A DNA stretch of 64,000 nt. Origin: Abyssalbus ytuae. Lineage in GTDB: Bacteria > Bacteroidota > Bacteroidia > Flavobacteriales > Flavobacteriaceae. Location of the stretch: contig NZ_CP094358.1 of the NCBI RefSeq assembly GCF_022807975.1, positions 1,674,001 through 1,738,000 of the forward strand. Direction: 5' to 3'. The position numbers and the translations under genes were made by a program. Below the pieces are notes generated by a model. That model was given only the letters and a program-made list of their open reading frames with translations, was not told where the DNA came from and made no database searches. Positions 8,781-18,813 of the stretch are shown here, piece by piece (position 1 is the first letter of the stretch; every line of letters begins with the position of its first letter).

Positions 8781-11582
8781 TTATTGTCTGTTAAAATTAT
8801 CTAATGTTTTATCAAAAACATATTCTATCACTTGTTCATGACGGCGTTTTGATCTTGTTGCACTACCGGCAGCCGGTGATGCATAGAAGCGTCTTGAAGC
8901 CACTCTCCATGTTCGCGCTTCGTCCAGATGTAATAACAAATGGCTCCATGCGCCCATATTTCTGGGTTCTTCCTGCGCCCATACAACTTCTTCGGCCTTA
9001 TTATACTTTGCTATGATTTCTTTTATACCATTAATTGGCAGGGGAAACAATTGTTCGATCCTTACCAAAGCTACATCTTTTCTTCCCTTCTCTTCCTTTT
9101 CAGCAAGTAAATCATAGTAAAATTTACCTGTACAAAATACGAGCGATTTTACGTCTTTTACCTGTGCATTGACATCATCAATAACTGTTTGGAAGCTTCC
9201 GTTCACAAATTCATCTATGGAGGAAACAACTTTAGGGTGCCTCAACAAACTTTTAGGGGTAAATACCACAAGGGGTTTTCTATAGTTTGCTTTCATTTGA
9301 CGCCTTAACAGATGGAAAAGGTTTGCAGGAGTGGTACAATCTGCCACAAACATATTATCCTTGGCACACAATTGTAAATAACGTTCCATACGTGCTGATG
9401 AATGTTCGGCTCCCTGCCCTTCATACCCGTGGGGCAACAACATTACAATTCCGTTTTGTAATTTCCATTTATCTTCGGCTGCAGAGATGTACTGATCTAT
9501 CATTATTTGAGCTCCGTTGCTGAAATCCCCAAATTGTGCTTCCCATATAGTAAGTGTGTTGGGAGTAGCCATAGCGTAGCCATAATCAAAACCTAACACT
9601 CCATATTCAGACAAAAGTGAATTATATATATAAAAATCTCCGTTTTGATTATCCCCCAATTCATTGAGTAAAACAATTTCTTCTTCAGATTCTTCTACTT
9701 TAATAACAGCATGCCTGTGGGAAAAAGTTCCCCGCTCTACATCCTGTCCACTCATTCTTACATCAAATCCTTCTTCCAGTAAAGAGCCGTATGCCAAAAG
9801 TTCTCCCATGGCCCAATCCAAACTGTCCCTTTCAAAAAACATTTTGTTTCTATCCTGAACCAGCCTTTCTATCTTACGAAGAAATTTTTTTCCTTTGGGA
9901 AGATTGGTAATGGATTGTGCTACTTGTATAAGTTTTTCTTTAGGATAAGATGTATCAACCTCTTTCATCATGACATCTTCGCGTACCAGATTAAAACCTT
10001 CCCATTCGTCTTGCATAAAGGGGGTTATTATCGTTTTTTCTTCTTTACGCGAATCTTCAAGTTTTTCTTCGAGGGAATCTTTGTACTGCTTCTCTAACTC
10101 ACCTACGTAGCTATTATCTATAATACCTTCTGAAATTAACCGTTCCGCATAAATATCCCTGGAATTTTTATGTTTCGCAATTGCTTTATACAATTTAGGT
10201 TGGGTAAAACGTGGTTCATCACCTTCATTATGCCCATACTTTCTGTATCCCAGAAGGTCTATAAAAACATCTCTTCCAAATGTCATCCTGTAATCTAACG
10301 CAAACAAAGCAGCATGTACCACTGCTTCTGCATCATCGGCATTTACATGCAATACCGGAGAGAGGGTGACTTTTCCCACATCGGTACAATAGGTAGAGGA
10401 GCGGGCATCCAAATAGTTAGTAGTAAAGCCAATCTGGTTATTTACCACAATATGAATGGTACCTCCTGTACCATAACCATCTAAGCGGGACATCTGTACA
10501 ATTTCGTAGGCTATGCCCTGGCCTGCAATTGCTGCATCACCGTGAACTACAATTGGCAATACTTTCGCAGCTTCTTCCTCATGATGTTTATCCTGTTTTG
10601 CCCTGGTAATCCCTTCAACAACTGCCCCAACCGTTTCAAGATGAGAGGGATTTGGAGCAATATTCATGTTTATTTTTTTTCCTGTGTCCGTATATCTGTC
10701 ACTGGTCCAGCCTAAATGATATTTTACATCACCATCAAAAATATCCATTTCATAATCCTTGCCATCAAACTCACTAAATATATCTTTTGCCGATTTTCCA
10801 AAAATATTGGTAAGCACGTTTAACCTTCCCCGGTGGGCCATTCCCATAACAAACTGGGTAACGCCCAGTTCAGCTGCCCGTTCTACTATAGTGTCAAGAG
10901 CAGGTATAAGCGACTCGCCTCCTTCCAGGGAAAACCTTTTTTGGCCTACATATTTGGTATGTAAAAAAGCCTCAAAAGAAATAGCTTCATTAAGCTTTTT
11001 TAAAATATGTTTTTTCCTGTCTGCTGAAAAAACGGGATGATTGTCATTTCTATTGATCCATGTCTGAATCCATGAAATTCTTTCGGGATCCCTTATATAC
11101 ATATATTCCACACCAATGGAATCGCAGTATATATTTTCCAGGTGAATAATAATATCTTTTAAGGTAGACGGGCCTATGCTTAAAATATCTCCGGCATTGA
11201 ATACGGTATTTAAATCGGACTCTGATAAGCCGAAATTTTCCAGCGCCAGGGTGGGAAAGTATTTTCTTCTTTCTCTAACCGGATTGGTTTTGGTAAATAA
11301 ATGGCCACGGGTCCGGTAACCATCAATAAGCCTCACCACCTGAAATTCTTTCTGAACATGTTCAGGAACTTCGATATTTTCACCAGTAGTAGGTATGGTT
11401 ATCGTTACACTTTCATTTTGGCGGTAAGTACCATTTGAAGCAGCGCTTTCCATTCCAAAGTCAAACCCCTGAAAAAAAGCTCTCCAACTAGGTTCTACAC
11501 TATCCGGGCTTTGCAGATATTGATCATATAAATCCGCAAAAAAAGCGGTGTGAGCCGCATTTAAAAAGGAATATTTATCCAT
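8781..11582 (-). CDS. sucA: 2-oxoglutarate dehydrogenase E1 component
   Basis: 933 residues, the normal length for thiamine-diphosphate-dependent OdhA/SucA. The N-terminal E2-binding segment starts [19 protein letters not shown]. Thiamine and metal motifs are present ([37 protein letters not shown]). The C-terminal transketolase-like half contains [20 protein letters not shown] and EEPRNMGAW. It decarboxylates 2-oxoglutarate and passes the succinyl group to the E2 encoded just downstream. The lipoamide dehydrogenase gene is not in this window. Confidence 0.97.
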   Translation of the reverse strand: MDKYSFLNAAHTAFFADLYDQYLQSPDSVEPSWRAFFQGFDFGMESAASNGTYRQNESVTITIPTTGENIEVPEHVQKEFQVVRLIDGYRTRGHLFTKTNPVRERRKYFPTLALENFGLSESDLNTVFNAGDILSIGPSTLKDIIIHLENIYCDSIGVEYMYIRDPERISWIQTWINRNDNHPVFSADRKKHILKKLNEAISFEAFLHTKYVGQKRFSLEGGESLIPALDTIVERAAELGVTQFVMGMAHRGRLNVLTNIFGKSAKDIFSEFDGKDYEMDIFDGDVKYHLGWTSDRYTDTGKKINMNIAPNPSHLETVGAVVEGITRAKQDKHHEEEAAKVLPIVVHGDAAIAGQGIAYEIVQMSRLDGYGTGGTIHIVVNNQIGFTTNYLDARSSTYCTDVGKVTLSPVLHVNADDAEAVVHAALFALDYRMTFGRDVFIDLLGYRKYGHNEGDEPRFTQPKLYKAIAKHKNSRDIYAERLISEGIIDNSYVGELEKQYKDSLEEKLEDSRKEEKTIITPFMQDEWEGFNLVREDVMMKEVDTSYPKEKLIQVAQSITNLPKGKKFLRKIERLVQDRNKMFFERDSLDWAMGELLAYGSLLEEGFDVRMSGQDVERGTFSHRHAVIKVEESEEEIVLLNELGDNQNGDFYIYNSLLSEYGVLGFDYGYAMATPNTLTIWEAQFGDFSNGAQIMIDQYISAAEDKWKLQNGIVMLLPHGYEGQGAEHSSARMERYLQLCAKDNMFVADCTTPANLFHLLRRQMKANYRKPLVVFTPKSLLRHPKVVSSIDEFVNGSFQTVIDDVNAQVKDVKSLVFCTGKFYYDLLAEKEEKGRKDVALVRIEQLFPLPINGIKEIIAKYNKAEEVVWAQEEPRNMGAWSHLLLHLDEARTWRVASRRFYASPAAGSATRSKRRHEQVIEYVFDKTLDNFNRQ

Positions 11583-11633
11583 ATTATCTTTTCGTCACTC
11601 TCTTTATGATAAATTTGCACAAATTTATAACAT

Positions 11634-11666
11634 TTGACAAATATCATCATGATTTTAATACCTTTA
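11634..11666 (+). promoter_or_regulatory. Candidate Bacteroidota promoter for the barrel protein at 11686
   Basis: TTG at 11634-11636 and TACCTTTA at 11659-11666 (one mismatch to TAnnTTTG) are separated by 22 bp, within the known range for -33/-7 spacing. The predicted transcript start is only about 12 bp before the ATG. Confidence 0.4.
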
Positions 11667-11685
11667 TGCAATAATTTTTTACAAT

Positions 11686-12222
11686 ATGAGAAATTATAAC
11701 AAATTATTAAACAAAAGTAGTATTACTTGCTTTTTAATAATTATCATAAGTTTCAATTCTTATTCACAGTCTGGCAATCATAAAAAATCATCTTTTTGGG
11801 AAAATGTAAGTTTTGGCGGAGGTCTAGGGTTAAGTTTTGGAGATGGTTTTTTTTCGGGAACCATCGCTCCCAGTGCTATTTATAATTTTAATTCTTCCTA
11901 CTCCCTGGGTATAGGATTAAATGGTTCTTATATAAAAGACGATTTTTATAAAGCTACCATTGTAGGAGGAAGTATTATTAATTTATATAATCCTTTTCCC
12001 GAACTTCAACTTTCGGCTGAATTTGAAGAATTGAATGTTTCCCGCACTTTTGAAACCGCTTCCGATGATATTGACGATAATTATTGGGTTCCCGCTTTAT
12101 TTGTGGGCGCCGGCTACAGAAGTGGGAATGTAACTTTTGGATTAAGATATGATATTTTATATGATAGTGATAAAAGTATTTATGCAAATGCTTATGTTCC
12201 TTTTGTTAGGTTTTATTTTTAA
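11686..12222 (+). CDS. Outer-membrane beta-barrel protein, uncharacterised
   Basis: 178 residues. After a cleavable signal (hydrophobic segment around residues 14-24, ending SYSQS) the protein is a series of alternating, Gly- and aromatic-rich strands (FGGGLGLSFGDGFF, YSLGIGLNGSYI, VGAGYRSGNVTFGLRYDILY) ending in aromatic Phe, the usual end of an outer-membrane barrel. About eight strands are plausible, as in small OmpW/OmpX-like barrels. It sits divergently from sucA, but a TCA-cycle role is not implied. Its 3' end overlaps the convergent gene at 12206 by 17 bp. Confidence 0.72.
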   Translation: MRNYNKLLNKSSITCFLIIIISFNSYSQSGNHKKSSFWENVSFGGGLGLSFGDGFFSGTIAPSAIYNFNSSYSLGIGLNGSYIKDDFYKATIVGGSIINLYNPFPELQLSAEFEELNVSRTFETASDDIDDNYWVPALFVGAGYRSGNVTFGLRYDILYDSDKSIYANAYVPFVRFYF

Positions 12223-12556
12223 ACCATACTTTTTGCCATTCTCTTTTTAATATCAAAAACACTACCTGCTCCGATAGTTTCACTACATCAAACCCGTCTA
12301 ATTCCTTTACTTGTTTTTCAGGAACGTCAATGATGTAAAGAAGATTTAAATAGTCATTAAATTTCTCGTGAATAAGCCTGTAGATTAACTCGTGTAAATC
12401 TCTTTTTAACTTAACCGGGGCAATATCTTCATCATATTCTTCATTAATATTGGAGAATTTAAAATCTTTGTTTAACTGATGAATAAGATTTTTATAAAGA
12501 TTTTCTTTACCCGCTTCACTTAATAATGATGATATATCAGGAAAATTAAAGTTCAT
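12206..12556 (-). CDS. Hypothetical protein, conserved-looking, about 116 residues
   Basis: I do not recognise a domain. The protein is soluble and helical-looking, with many Leu, Lys and Asp residues and no signal peptide. The start at 12556 (MNFNFPDISSL) is preferred over the ATG four codons upstream; both overlap the end of the amidohydrolase gene by 11-23 bp, suggesting coupled translation. Codon use resembles the neighbours, so it is likely real. It could be a small accessory protein of the amidohydrolase, but only position supports that. Confidence 0.6.
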   Translation of the reverse strand: MNFNFPDISSLLSEAGKENLYKNLIHQLNKDFKFSNINEEYDEDIAPVKLKRDLHELIYRLIHEKFNDYLNLLYIIDVPEKQVKELDGFDVVKLSEQVVFLILKREWQKVWFKNKT

Positions 12557-13829
12557 TTTTATATACAATCCCGTCTTTCATAACAAAAACCACATTTTCG
12601 AGAGTTTTGACATTTTCCACAGGGTTTTCATTAACTGCAATTATGTCGGCATAATAACCTTGCTGTATTTTACCTAATGTTTTTTCTTCTCCCAGAAGCA
12701 TTGCCGGAATTACGGTTGCACATTTAACAGCTTCTATTACCGGCATGCCGGCTTCGGCCATATAATAAAATTCCTTAGCATTTAAACCATGAGGAAAAAC
12801 TCCTGCATCGGTGCCAAAAACAATGGGAACGCCTTTTTTGTATGCCCTGGCAAACGTGCCTTGTATTTGAGGACCTACTTCTTTAGCTTTTGGCACTACA
12901 ATTTCAGGATAATATCCTTCTACTTCAGCCTTTTCAGCAACTTCCTTACCAGCAGTAATAGTAGGCACCAGATATGCATTGTATTTTTTCATGAGCTCCA
13001 TTGTTTCATCACTCATAAAGGTACCATGTTCTATGGTTTTTACTCCACCTATAATGGCACGTTGCATTCCTTCGTCACCATGGGCATGTGCCGCTACTAA
13101 CATTCCGTAATCTTTTGCAGTTTCGGTTATGGCTTTAATTTCTTCCACTGTAAACTGGGGATTTCTTCCACTTTTTGCCACACTTAGCACACCACCGGTA
13201 GCAGTAATTTTAATTACATCAGCACCGTTTTTATACCGTTGTCTCACCGCTTTTCTACCCTCTTCAGGAGAGTTTACCACTCCTTCTTTGGGTCCCGGGT
13301 CACCCATCCAATCTTTTTTCATTCCATTAGAAGGATCTGCATGTCCGCCTGTTGTGGCTATTGATTTACCTGCTGTATAAATCCGTGGCCCTTTTACAAA
13401 GCCTTTACCAATTGCCTTTCTTAATGCTATGTTTACTCCTGTTCCTCCCAAATCCCTTACCGTAGTAAAACCTGCCATAAGGGTTCTTTCGGCGTATACA
13501 ACCGATTCAAAAGCAATGTCAGCTTCATTATTAGTAAAACGAGCCATATACCTTTTAGGGTTTGTTTCACTCTCAATATGCACATGCATATCTATTAACC
13601 CCGGCAACACAGTTTTATTTTTCAGGTCTATTATCTTATCTTTTTCTGATTTTGGATCAACAAAACCATTTTCAACACTTATTACTTTATTGCTCTTAAC
13701 AATGATGGTTTTTTCTGAAAGAATTTTGCCTTTTTCAGAATCAAACAGTTTTCCACAATACAAATAAGTATCCTGGGCAGCGGTAATAAAAAAGGAAAAT
13801 AAAAAAACAGAGAGTAAAATTTTCTTCAT
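12546..13829 (-). CDS. Secreted amidohydrolase family protein (imidazolonepropionase/prolidase-like)
   Basis: 427 residues from the ATG at 13829, chosen because it begins a signal peptide (MKKILLSVFLFSFFITAAQD); the frame extends 18 codons upstream without signal features. Metal-dependent amidohydrolase motifs are intact: LPGLIDMHVH for the first metal pair, KITATGGV in the middle, VAAHAHGDEGM and IEHGTF for further ligands, and FGTDAGVFPHG with the catalytic Asp. Family members hydrolyse cyclic amides, dipeptides or organophosphates in the periplasm. The substrate cannot be assigned. It follows galE by 7 bp. Confidence 0.88.
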   Translation of the reverse strand: MKKILLSVFLFSFFITAAQDTYLYCGKLFDSEKGKILSEKTIIVKSNKVISVENGFVDPKSEKDKIIDLKNKTVLPGLIDMHVHIESETNPKRYMARFTNNEADIAFESVVYAERTLMAGFTTVRDLGGTGVNIALRKAIGKGFVKGPRIYTAGKSIATTGGHADPSNGMKKDWMGDPGPKEGVVNSPEEGRKAVRQRYKNGADVIKITATGGVLSVAKSGRNPQFTVEEIKAITETAKDYGMLVAAHAHGDEGMQRAIIGGVKTIEHGTFMSDETMELMKKYNAYLVPTITAGKEVAEKAEVEGYYPEIVVPKAKEVGPQIQGTFARAYKKGVPIVFGTDAGVFPHGLNAKEFYYMAEAGMPVIEAVKCATVIPAMLLGEEKTLGKIQQGYYADIIAVNENPVENVKTLENVVFVMKDGIVYKNEL

Positions 13830-13836
13830 GGTATAG

Positions 13837-14853
13837 TTAATTGTTAATTTTTTGTTGCCACTTCCAGGCAGAAAGCATTGCATCGTCTAAAGTGGATTGT
13901 GCTTTCCAGCCTAATTTTTTATTTGCCCTGGTGGTATCGGCATAGGCAGCAGTAATATCTCCCTGCCTCCTGTCTACAATTTTATAATTTAATTTTTCAC
14001 CTGAAACTTTTTCAAAACTGTTTATAACTTCTAAAACAGAACTTCCTTTGCCTGTTCCTAAATTAAACACCTCATAGTTTTCAGCATTCTCATTATTAAG
14101 TAGTCTTTTTAAAGCTACGACATGGGCTTTGGCTAAATCTACCACATGAATATAATCTCTTATACAGGTACCATCTTCAGTAGGATAATCGTTACCAAAA
14201 ACAGAAAGGCACTCCCTCATTCCCACCCCTGTTTGTGTTATAAAAGGCACCAGGTTTTGTGGGACTCCAATTGGCAACTCTCCTATTTCAGTTGTGGGAT
14301 GCGCTCCAATAGGATTAAAATAACGTAAGGAGATTGCCTGAAGGGCTTTTTCCACTTTACAGGTATCTTGTATTATTTCCTCTCCAATTTGTTTGGTATT
14401 TCCGTATGGAGATTCGGCTTTTTTTATTGGGGCATCTTCCGTTATAGGCAACTTGTCAGCCTGGCCGTATACAGTACAGGAAGAACTAAATATAAAATTA
14501 GCTTTTTCTTTTTTGGTTAGTTCCTGAAGTAAATAAACTAAAGAACCTATATTGTTTTCATAATATAAAAGAGGTTTTTCAACACTTTCCCCCACAGCTT
14601 TTGATGCTGCAAAATGAATTACTCCTTCTATATCATTATATTTTTTAAAAAAATCCTGTACTTTTTGTTTTTCTCTCAGATCAAGCTTTTCAAATATTGG
14701 CTTTTTGCCTGTTATATTATATATCCCATCTAAAACAGAGATAGAAGAATTTGACAAATTATCTATTATAACCACTTCAAAACCTTCATTCTGAAGTTCG
14801 ACCACAGTATGTGAGCCTATAAATCCTAAACCACCGGTTACTAATATTTTCAT
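13837..14853 (-). CDS. galE: UDP-glucose 4-epimerase
   Basis: 338 residues, the usual GalE length. NAD-binding GGLGFIGSH at residues 7-15, the catalytic Ser-Ser-x-Thr-Val-Tyr region (SSSCTVYG), the YxxxK motif in SPYGNTKQIGEE, and the sugar-binding RYFNPIGAHP are all present. It interconverts UDP-glucose and UDP-galactose, supplying sugar for surface polysaccharides. It lies 20 bp after the aminotransferase gene on the same strand, in line with a joint role in nucleotide-sugar supply. Confidence 0.95.
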   Translation of the reverse strand: MKILVTGGLGFIGSHTVVELQNEGFEVVIIDNLSNSSISVLDGIYNITGKKPIFEKLDLREKQKVQDFFKKYNDIEGVIHFAASKAVGESVEKPLLYYENNIGSLVYLLQELTKKEKANFIFSSSCTVYGQADKLPITEDAPIKKAESPYGNTKQIGEEIIQDTCKVEKALQAISLRYFNPIGAHPTTEIGELPIGVPQNLVPFITQTGVGMRECLSVFGNDYPTEDGTCIRDYIHVVDLAKAHVVALKRLLNNENAENYEVFNLGTGKGSSVLEVINSFEKVSGEKLNYKIVDRRQGDITAAYADTTRANKKLGWKAQSTLDDAMLSAWKWQQKINN

Positions 14854-14873
14854 TTTAAAGTTTTTTCAAAGGG

Positions 14874-16007
14874 TTATTTATTTACAAATTCTATTACTTT
14901 GGTTGTTATAAAATCTATTTGTTCATCGTCCAACTCTGTATGCATTGGCAATGAAATTACTTCTTTTACGAGCATATTGGTAACTGAAAAATCATCTTCA
15001 TTATATCTCTTGTCTGCATAAGCTTTTTGTTTATGTAAAGGTATAGGATAATAAACTCCACATGGTATGCCATTTTCTCCTAAATGCTTAACCAATTCAT
15101 CTCTTTTTCCATTGGTTACGCGTAAAGTATACTGATGGAATACATGTGTTGTTATTTTACTATCTCTGTATGGTATTATGATATGAGGAATATCTTTAAA
15201 TGCTTCATCATACTTATTTGCTGCATTAAGCCTGGCATTATTATAATTGTCAAGATTTGGCAATTTAGCTCTTAGTACAGCTGCCTGGATAGAATCTAAC
15301 CTTGAGTTCACCCCAACCACATCATGATGATATCTTTCGTACATTCCATGATTAACTATCCCTCTTATTGTATGTGCAAGTTCATCATCATTGGTAAAAA
15401 TGGCTCCCCCATCTCCATAACATCCCAGGTTTTTTGAAGGAAAAAAGGAGGTTGCAGCAACATTTCCTATGGTTCCGGCTTTCGCTTTTCTTCCATCAGA
15501 AAAATTGTAAGTAGACCCTATTGCCTGGGCATTATCCTCTATTACATATAAATTATATTCTTTGGCAACCGCCATTATTTCTTCCATATTTGCACATTGG
15601 CCAAATAAATGAACTGGAACTATGGCTTTGGTTTTAGGAGTAATTGCTTTTTTTACAGCTTCTATATTAATATTAAACGTATCTTCTTCTACATCTACGA
15701 GAACCGGAGTGAGTTGTAACAAAGCTATAACCTCCACGGTTGCTGCAAATGTAAAATCGGCCGTTATTACTTCATCGCCGGGTTGCAAACCCAATCCCAT
15801 CATGGTAATTTGCAGGGCATCGGTACCATTGGCACAAGGAATAACATGTTTAACTTTTAAATAATCTTCTAATTCTTTTTGAAAAGCGTGTACGTGAGGG
15901 CCGTTAATAAATGCAGAGGACTCTAAAATTTCAGAAATGTATGTATCTACTTTATTCTTTATAGGCTTGTATTGACCTCCGAGGTCAACCATTTGAATTT
16001 TTTTCAT
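14874..16007 (-). CDS. DegT/DnrJ/EryC1/StrS family nucleotide-sugar aminotransferase
   Basis: 377 residues with the fold-type I PLP signature of sugar aminotransferases. The substrate loop PCANGTDALQI, the PLP-ring contact VIEDNAQAIGS, the Schiff-base lysine in FFPSKNLGCYGDGGAI, and the later NSRLDSIQAAVL are typical of the WecE/ArnB/perosamine-synthase group. It transfers an amino group to a keto-sugar bound to a nucleotide. Adjacent galE (same operon) and divergent waaA point to cell-surface glycan synthesis. The exact sugar cannot be named. Confidence 0.9.
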   Translation of the reverse strand: MKKIQMVDLGGQYKPIKNKVDTYISEILESSAFINGPHVHAFQKELEDYLKVKHVIPCANGTDALQITMMGLGLQPGDEVITADFTFAATVEVIALLQLTPVLVDVEEDTFNINIEAVKKAITPKTKAIVPVHLFGQCANMEEIMAVAKEYNLYVIEDNAQAIGSTYNFSDGRKAKAGTIGNVAATSFFPSKNLGCYGDGGAIFTNDDELAHTIRGIVNHGMYERYHHDVVGVNSRLDSIQAAVLRAKLPNLDNYNNARLNAANKYDEAFKDIPHIIIPYRDSKITTHVFHQYTLRVTNGKRDELVKHLGENGIPCGVYYPIPLHKQKAYADKRYNEDDFSVTNMLVKEVISLPMHTELDDEQIDFITTKVIEFVNK

Positions 16008-16098
16008 CTATTTTATTTGTTAAGCAATATTACAAAATTAAGCAACTGCAGCCAATGATTTAACCAAAGAAGCGTATTTTAGCGTTAAAATAATTAAA

Positions 16099-17340
16099 GT
16101 GATTTTTTTATATAACATCCTGATAAATATCATATCCTTTTTTCTTAAAATAGTTGCAGCTTTTAATGATAAAATAAAATTATTTGTTGAAGGGAGAAGG
16201 GAAGTTTTCCAATATTTAAAGAAAAATATTGGCTCTTCAGATAAAATTATATGGTTTCATACTGCATCTTTAGGAGAATTTGAACAAGGATTACCTGTTA
16301 TAGAAGATACAAAAGCACAATTTCCTGACCATAAAATTCTTGTTACTTTTTTTTCACCCTCCGGTTATGAGGTAAAAAAGAATAGTAAAGCAGCTCACTA
16401 TATTTGTTATTTACCGTTAGACACAAAAAAGAATGCAAAAAAATTCCTGGAAACGGTAAACCCGAAACTGGCAATATTTGTAAAGTATGAATTCTGGCCA
16501 AATTATTTAGCCCAACTTAAAAAAAGAAATATTAATACCCTGTTGATTTCGGGTATATTCAGAAAAGAGCAAATTTTTTTTAAACCCCTGGGGGGATTTA
16601 TGAGAATTTCATTAAAAACATTCAATCATTTTTTTGTACAGGATGAAAACTCCCAAAAGCTTCTCAACGATATTGGTTTAAAAAACGTAACGGTAAGCGG
16701 AGATACCCGGTTTGACCGGGTTACAGAAATACTGGAAAAAGATAATACTCTTGATTTCATTGAAAATTTTAAACAAAACAAACTATGCTTTGTAGCCGGA
16801 AGCACATGGCCTGAAGATGAATCATTAATAGTCAATTTTATAAATGATTATCCTCATAATGATTGCAAATTCATTATTGCCCCTCATAACATTAAACCTG
16901 CTCATATTACAGATTTAAAATTAAGCCTGAATAAAAAAACCCTTCTGTTTTCTCAAAAAAAAGATAGCCCTCTTTCTGATTTTGACGTTTTTATAGTTGA
17001 CACCATAGGTATTCTTACTAAAATATACAGTTATGCCGATATTGCTTACGTAGGAGGCGGAATGGGGTCGACAGGTTTACATAACACTCTGGAACCGGCT
17101 GTGTATGGAGTACCTGTTATCATAGGAAAAAATTATTCAACTTTTAAAGAAGCCAGAGACCTGATTAATCTGGGAGGCATTTTATCAATTTCAAGCCAGG
17201 AAATTTTTAATAAAAATTTACTTGAATTACTAAAAAACAGTCATTTAAGGCATAAATTAGGAGATATAAATCAACAATATATTAATAAAAATAAAGGTGC
17301 AAAAATCCAAATAGGTTATCAAATTCGTAAATTATTATAG
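16099..17340 (+). CDS. waaA: 3-deoxy-D-manno-octulosonic acid (Kdo) transferase
   Basis: 413 residues, starting at GTG (16099), which gives the hydrophobic N-terminal anchor MIFLYNILINIISFF expected for this inner-membrane GT30 enzyme. Conserved features include FHTASLGEFEQGLPVIE (catalytic Glu), KYEFWPNYL, AGSTWPEDE, the nucleotide-sugar site HNIKPAH and YVGGGMGSTGLHNTLEPAVYG. It attaches Kdo to lipid A precursor in lipopolysaccharide core synthesis. It is divergent from the aminotransferase/galE operon. Confidence 0.95.
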   Translation: MIFLYNILINIISFFLKIVAAFNDKIKLFVEGRREVFQYLKKNIGSSDKIIWFHTASLGEFEQGLPVIEDTKAQFPDHKILVTFFSPSGYEVKKNSKAAHYICYLPLDTKKNAKKFLETVNPKLAIFVKYEFWPNYLAQLKKRNINTLLISGIFRKEQIFFKPLGGFMRISLKTFNHFFVQDENSQKLLNDIGLKNVTVSGDTRFDRVTEILEKDNTLDFIENFKQNKLCFVAGSTWPEDESLIVNFINDYPHNDCKFIIAPHNIKPAHITDLKLSLNKKTLLFSQKKDSPLSDFDVFIVDTIGILTKIYSYADIAYVGGGMGSTGLHNTLEPAVYGVPVIIGKNYSTFKEARDLINLGGILSISSQEIFNKNLLELLKNSHLRHKLGDINQQYINKNKGAKIQIGYQIRKLL

Positions 17341-17455
17341 CGTTTGTTTAATATTTGGCAGACATTAAAAAAATGTTAAAAAAATATTTGCAACAAATTT
17401 AAATATGTTGTTCATTAGCGTTACGAAATTAAAAATTAAACTCAAAATCAAAATC

Positions 17456-17923
17456 ATGAAAAAAGTATTATTAAGTGTAGTATTAGTTCTTGCTTTAAGT
17501 ATTTCTTTTGTATCATGCAAGAAAACAAAGGATGCTGCTGCAGATGCTGCTGAAAAAACAGAGGAAGTAGCCGAGGATGTTGCTGAAGCTGCTGAAGATG
17601 TTGCAGAAAAAGCTGCAGATGCTGCTGAAGGTGCTGCAGATGCTGTTGAAGAAGCCGTTACAGGTGTTCCTCAGTTTGAAAATGAAGCAGTTCAGGAGTA
17701 TGTTAATGCATACGAAGAATATGTAAACAATTATGCTAAAGCTGTTGAAAGCAAAGATATGGAAGCAATAAGCGCTTTAGCTACTAAAGGTCAGGAACTT
17801 GCTGCAAAAGCTCAGGAGATGGCCGGTAATTTATCAGCTGAAGAAGCTCAAAAATTAACAGACTATATCACTGAAAAATCTAAAAAACTTCAGGAACTTG
17901 CTGCTTCTATGACAGCTGAATAA
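17456..17923 (+). CDS. Ala/Glu-rich lipoprotein with heptad-like repeats
   Basis: 155 residues from the ATG at 17456, chosen because it begins a lipoprotein signal (MKKVLLSVVLVLALSISFVSC, Cys21 as lipidation site). Residues 25-70 are a low-complexity run of AADAAEK / EVAEDVAEA units with a near 7-residue period, suggesting an amphipathic helix or coiled coil. A second helical region with YVNAYEEYVNNY and AKAQEMAG follows. It resembles small abundant envelope lipoproteins of Flavobacteriaceae, function unknown. A strong terminator follows 28 bp later, so it is probably a monocistronic, well-expressed gene. Confidence 0.82.
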   Translation: MKKVLLSVVLVLALSISFVSCKKTKDAAADAAEKTEEVAEDVAEAAEDVAEKAADAAEGAADAVEEAVTGVPQFENEAVQEYVNAYEEYVNNYAKAVESKDMEAISALATKGQELAAKAQEMAGNLSAEEAQKLTDYITEKSKKLQELAASMTAE

Positions 17924-17951
17924 ATCTGAAAAATTAGATTGAAAATCAATT

Positions 17952-17984
17952 AAAGAGGCTTGTCTTTTTAAGACAAGCCTCTTT
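17952..17984 (+). terminator. Rho-independent terminator of the lipoprotein gene
   Basis: Perfect 15-bp stem AAAGAGGCTTGTCTT / AAGACAAGCCTCTTT with a 3-nt loop, followed by TTT. The AAA preceding the stem makes it usable on the other strand as well. Confidence 0.9.
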
Positions 17985-18209
17985 TTTATACGGGTTTTCC
18001 TCTCCTCTCAAAACTTTTTCAGATGAGTTGATAGCACTTTTTCTTATGTAGAATACAAATATCAAACTATGAAACACACTGGACACTCATATTCAGTTAA
18101 TTCTGAAAAAATTAATCTGGTGAAAAATAATAACTTTCGCAAAACTTCTATTACGATCTAACAGGTGTTCTCCATATAAATTTTTCTTCCTGAATTCAAA
18201 TGAAAAAAA
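17985..18209. other. Intergenic DNA without a recognisable gene
   Basis: Nothing firm is visible between the lipoprotein terminator and the tRNA-Leu remnant. A 30-codon open frame (18069-18161, +) starts with ATG after an A-rich leader but has no recognisable features and is not called. Confidence 0.5.
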
Positions 18210-18265
18210 CCCTCAGTGTCCTGAGAGCTTCTATGAGGACGAAAGGACTCGAACCTTCACACCTT
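18210..18265 (-). repeat. Copy of the tRNA-Leu 3' end plus its terminator (attachment-site-like repeat)
   Basis: This 56-bp segment matches 19410-19465 except at three positions, all in the acceptor-stem stretch (18233, 18236 and 18239). It contains the terminator hairpin (18210-18228) and the complete T arm of tRNA-Leu(UAG), then diverges just before the variable arm. No matching 5' acceptor strand (GAGGACG) or anticodon arm exists beside it, so it is not a working tRNA. It lies exactly where the displaced 3' end would be after insertion of DNA into tRNA-Leu. The alternative is a decayed second tRNA gene. Confidence 0.75.
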
Positions 18266-18355
18266 CTCATCGAACAGAATGATACCTTTTTCGACCTTGT
18301 TTCTCCGGATAGTTTTTTGGATGGGGTAACCGGAAAAACAATTCTTTAAATAAAA

Positions 18356-18694
18356 CTACTTACCGATTATTTTTTTTCTATGGAACAACCCCCAAAAATG
18401 TAATTCGTCCAAGACTTTTTCCAATGACATTCCGTGTTCCGTAATTGAGTATTGAACTTTTGGAGGAAAAGTGTCGAACACTTCTCTTTTGACTAATTGG
18501 TTTGTTTCCAGATTTTTCAATTCTTTAGATAACGTTTTATCTGTTATGCCGACAACTTCCCGACTAATCTCTTTAAATCGTTTTGGACCGCCAGACAAAG
18601 AAAATAAAATCAATAATTTCCATTTTCCCTCAAGAACTTCAAGAGCATCTTTGATAGAAAGCATCGTTTTTGGACAACCGCCTTTTGATAACAT
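18356..18694 (-). CDS. HxlR family winged-helix transcriptional regulator
   Basis: 112 residues, typical HxlR length. The conserved N-terminal Cys (Cys7 in KGGCP), the helix segment LEGKWKLLILFSLSGGPKRFKEI, and the wing LVKREVFDTFPPKVQYSITEHG all match the family. Many members sense electrophiles or oxidants through that Cys. It is divergent from a DoxX gene, a frequent HxlR partner, with a 119-bp shared promoter region carrying an inverted repeat. Together they form a small insert between the two tRNA-Leu repeats. Confidence 0.92.
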   Translation of the reverse strand: MLSKGGCPKTMLSIKDALEVLEGKWKLLILFSLSGGPKRFKEISREVVGITDKTLSKELKNLETNQLVKREVFDTFPPKVQYSITEHGMSLEKVLDELHFWGLFHRKKIIGK

Positions 18695-18733
18695 AATTTA
18701 AATTTTAAATGCTTTACTTTCCCAACGGATAGT

Positions 18734-18768
18734 GCTATCTACCAGGTAAGTAATATCAAATAGATAGC
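18734..18768. promoter_or_regulatory. Inverted repeat, candidate HxlR operator, with adjacent -7 element
   Basis: GCTATCTA (18734-18741) and TAGATAGC (18761-18768) are a perfect 8-bp inverted repeat with 19 bp between. TAATTTTG at 18778-18785 fits TAnnTTTG and would drive doxX. Placement between the divergent genes suits a regulator site; binding is inferred. Confidence 0.45.
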
Positions 18769-18813
18769 AAATCTACATAATTTTGTTTCATATAAACTAA
18801 GAACATAAAGACA

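Noticed and set aside
17525-17670. Tandem DNA repeat in the Ala-rich lipoprotein gene considered as a CRISPR-like or recombination repeat
   Set aside because: The units vary in length and sequence and lie in frame in a coding region; they encode a heptad-like protein repeat.
18069-18161. 30-codon frame near the tRNA-Leu repeat
   Set aside because: Too short, no family features and no promoter or terminator that fits; chance in AT-rich DNA is likely.
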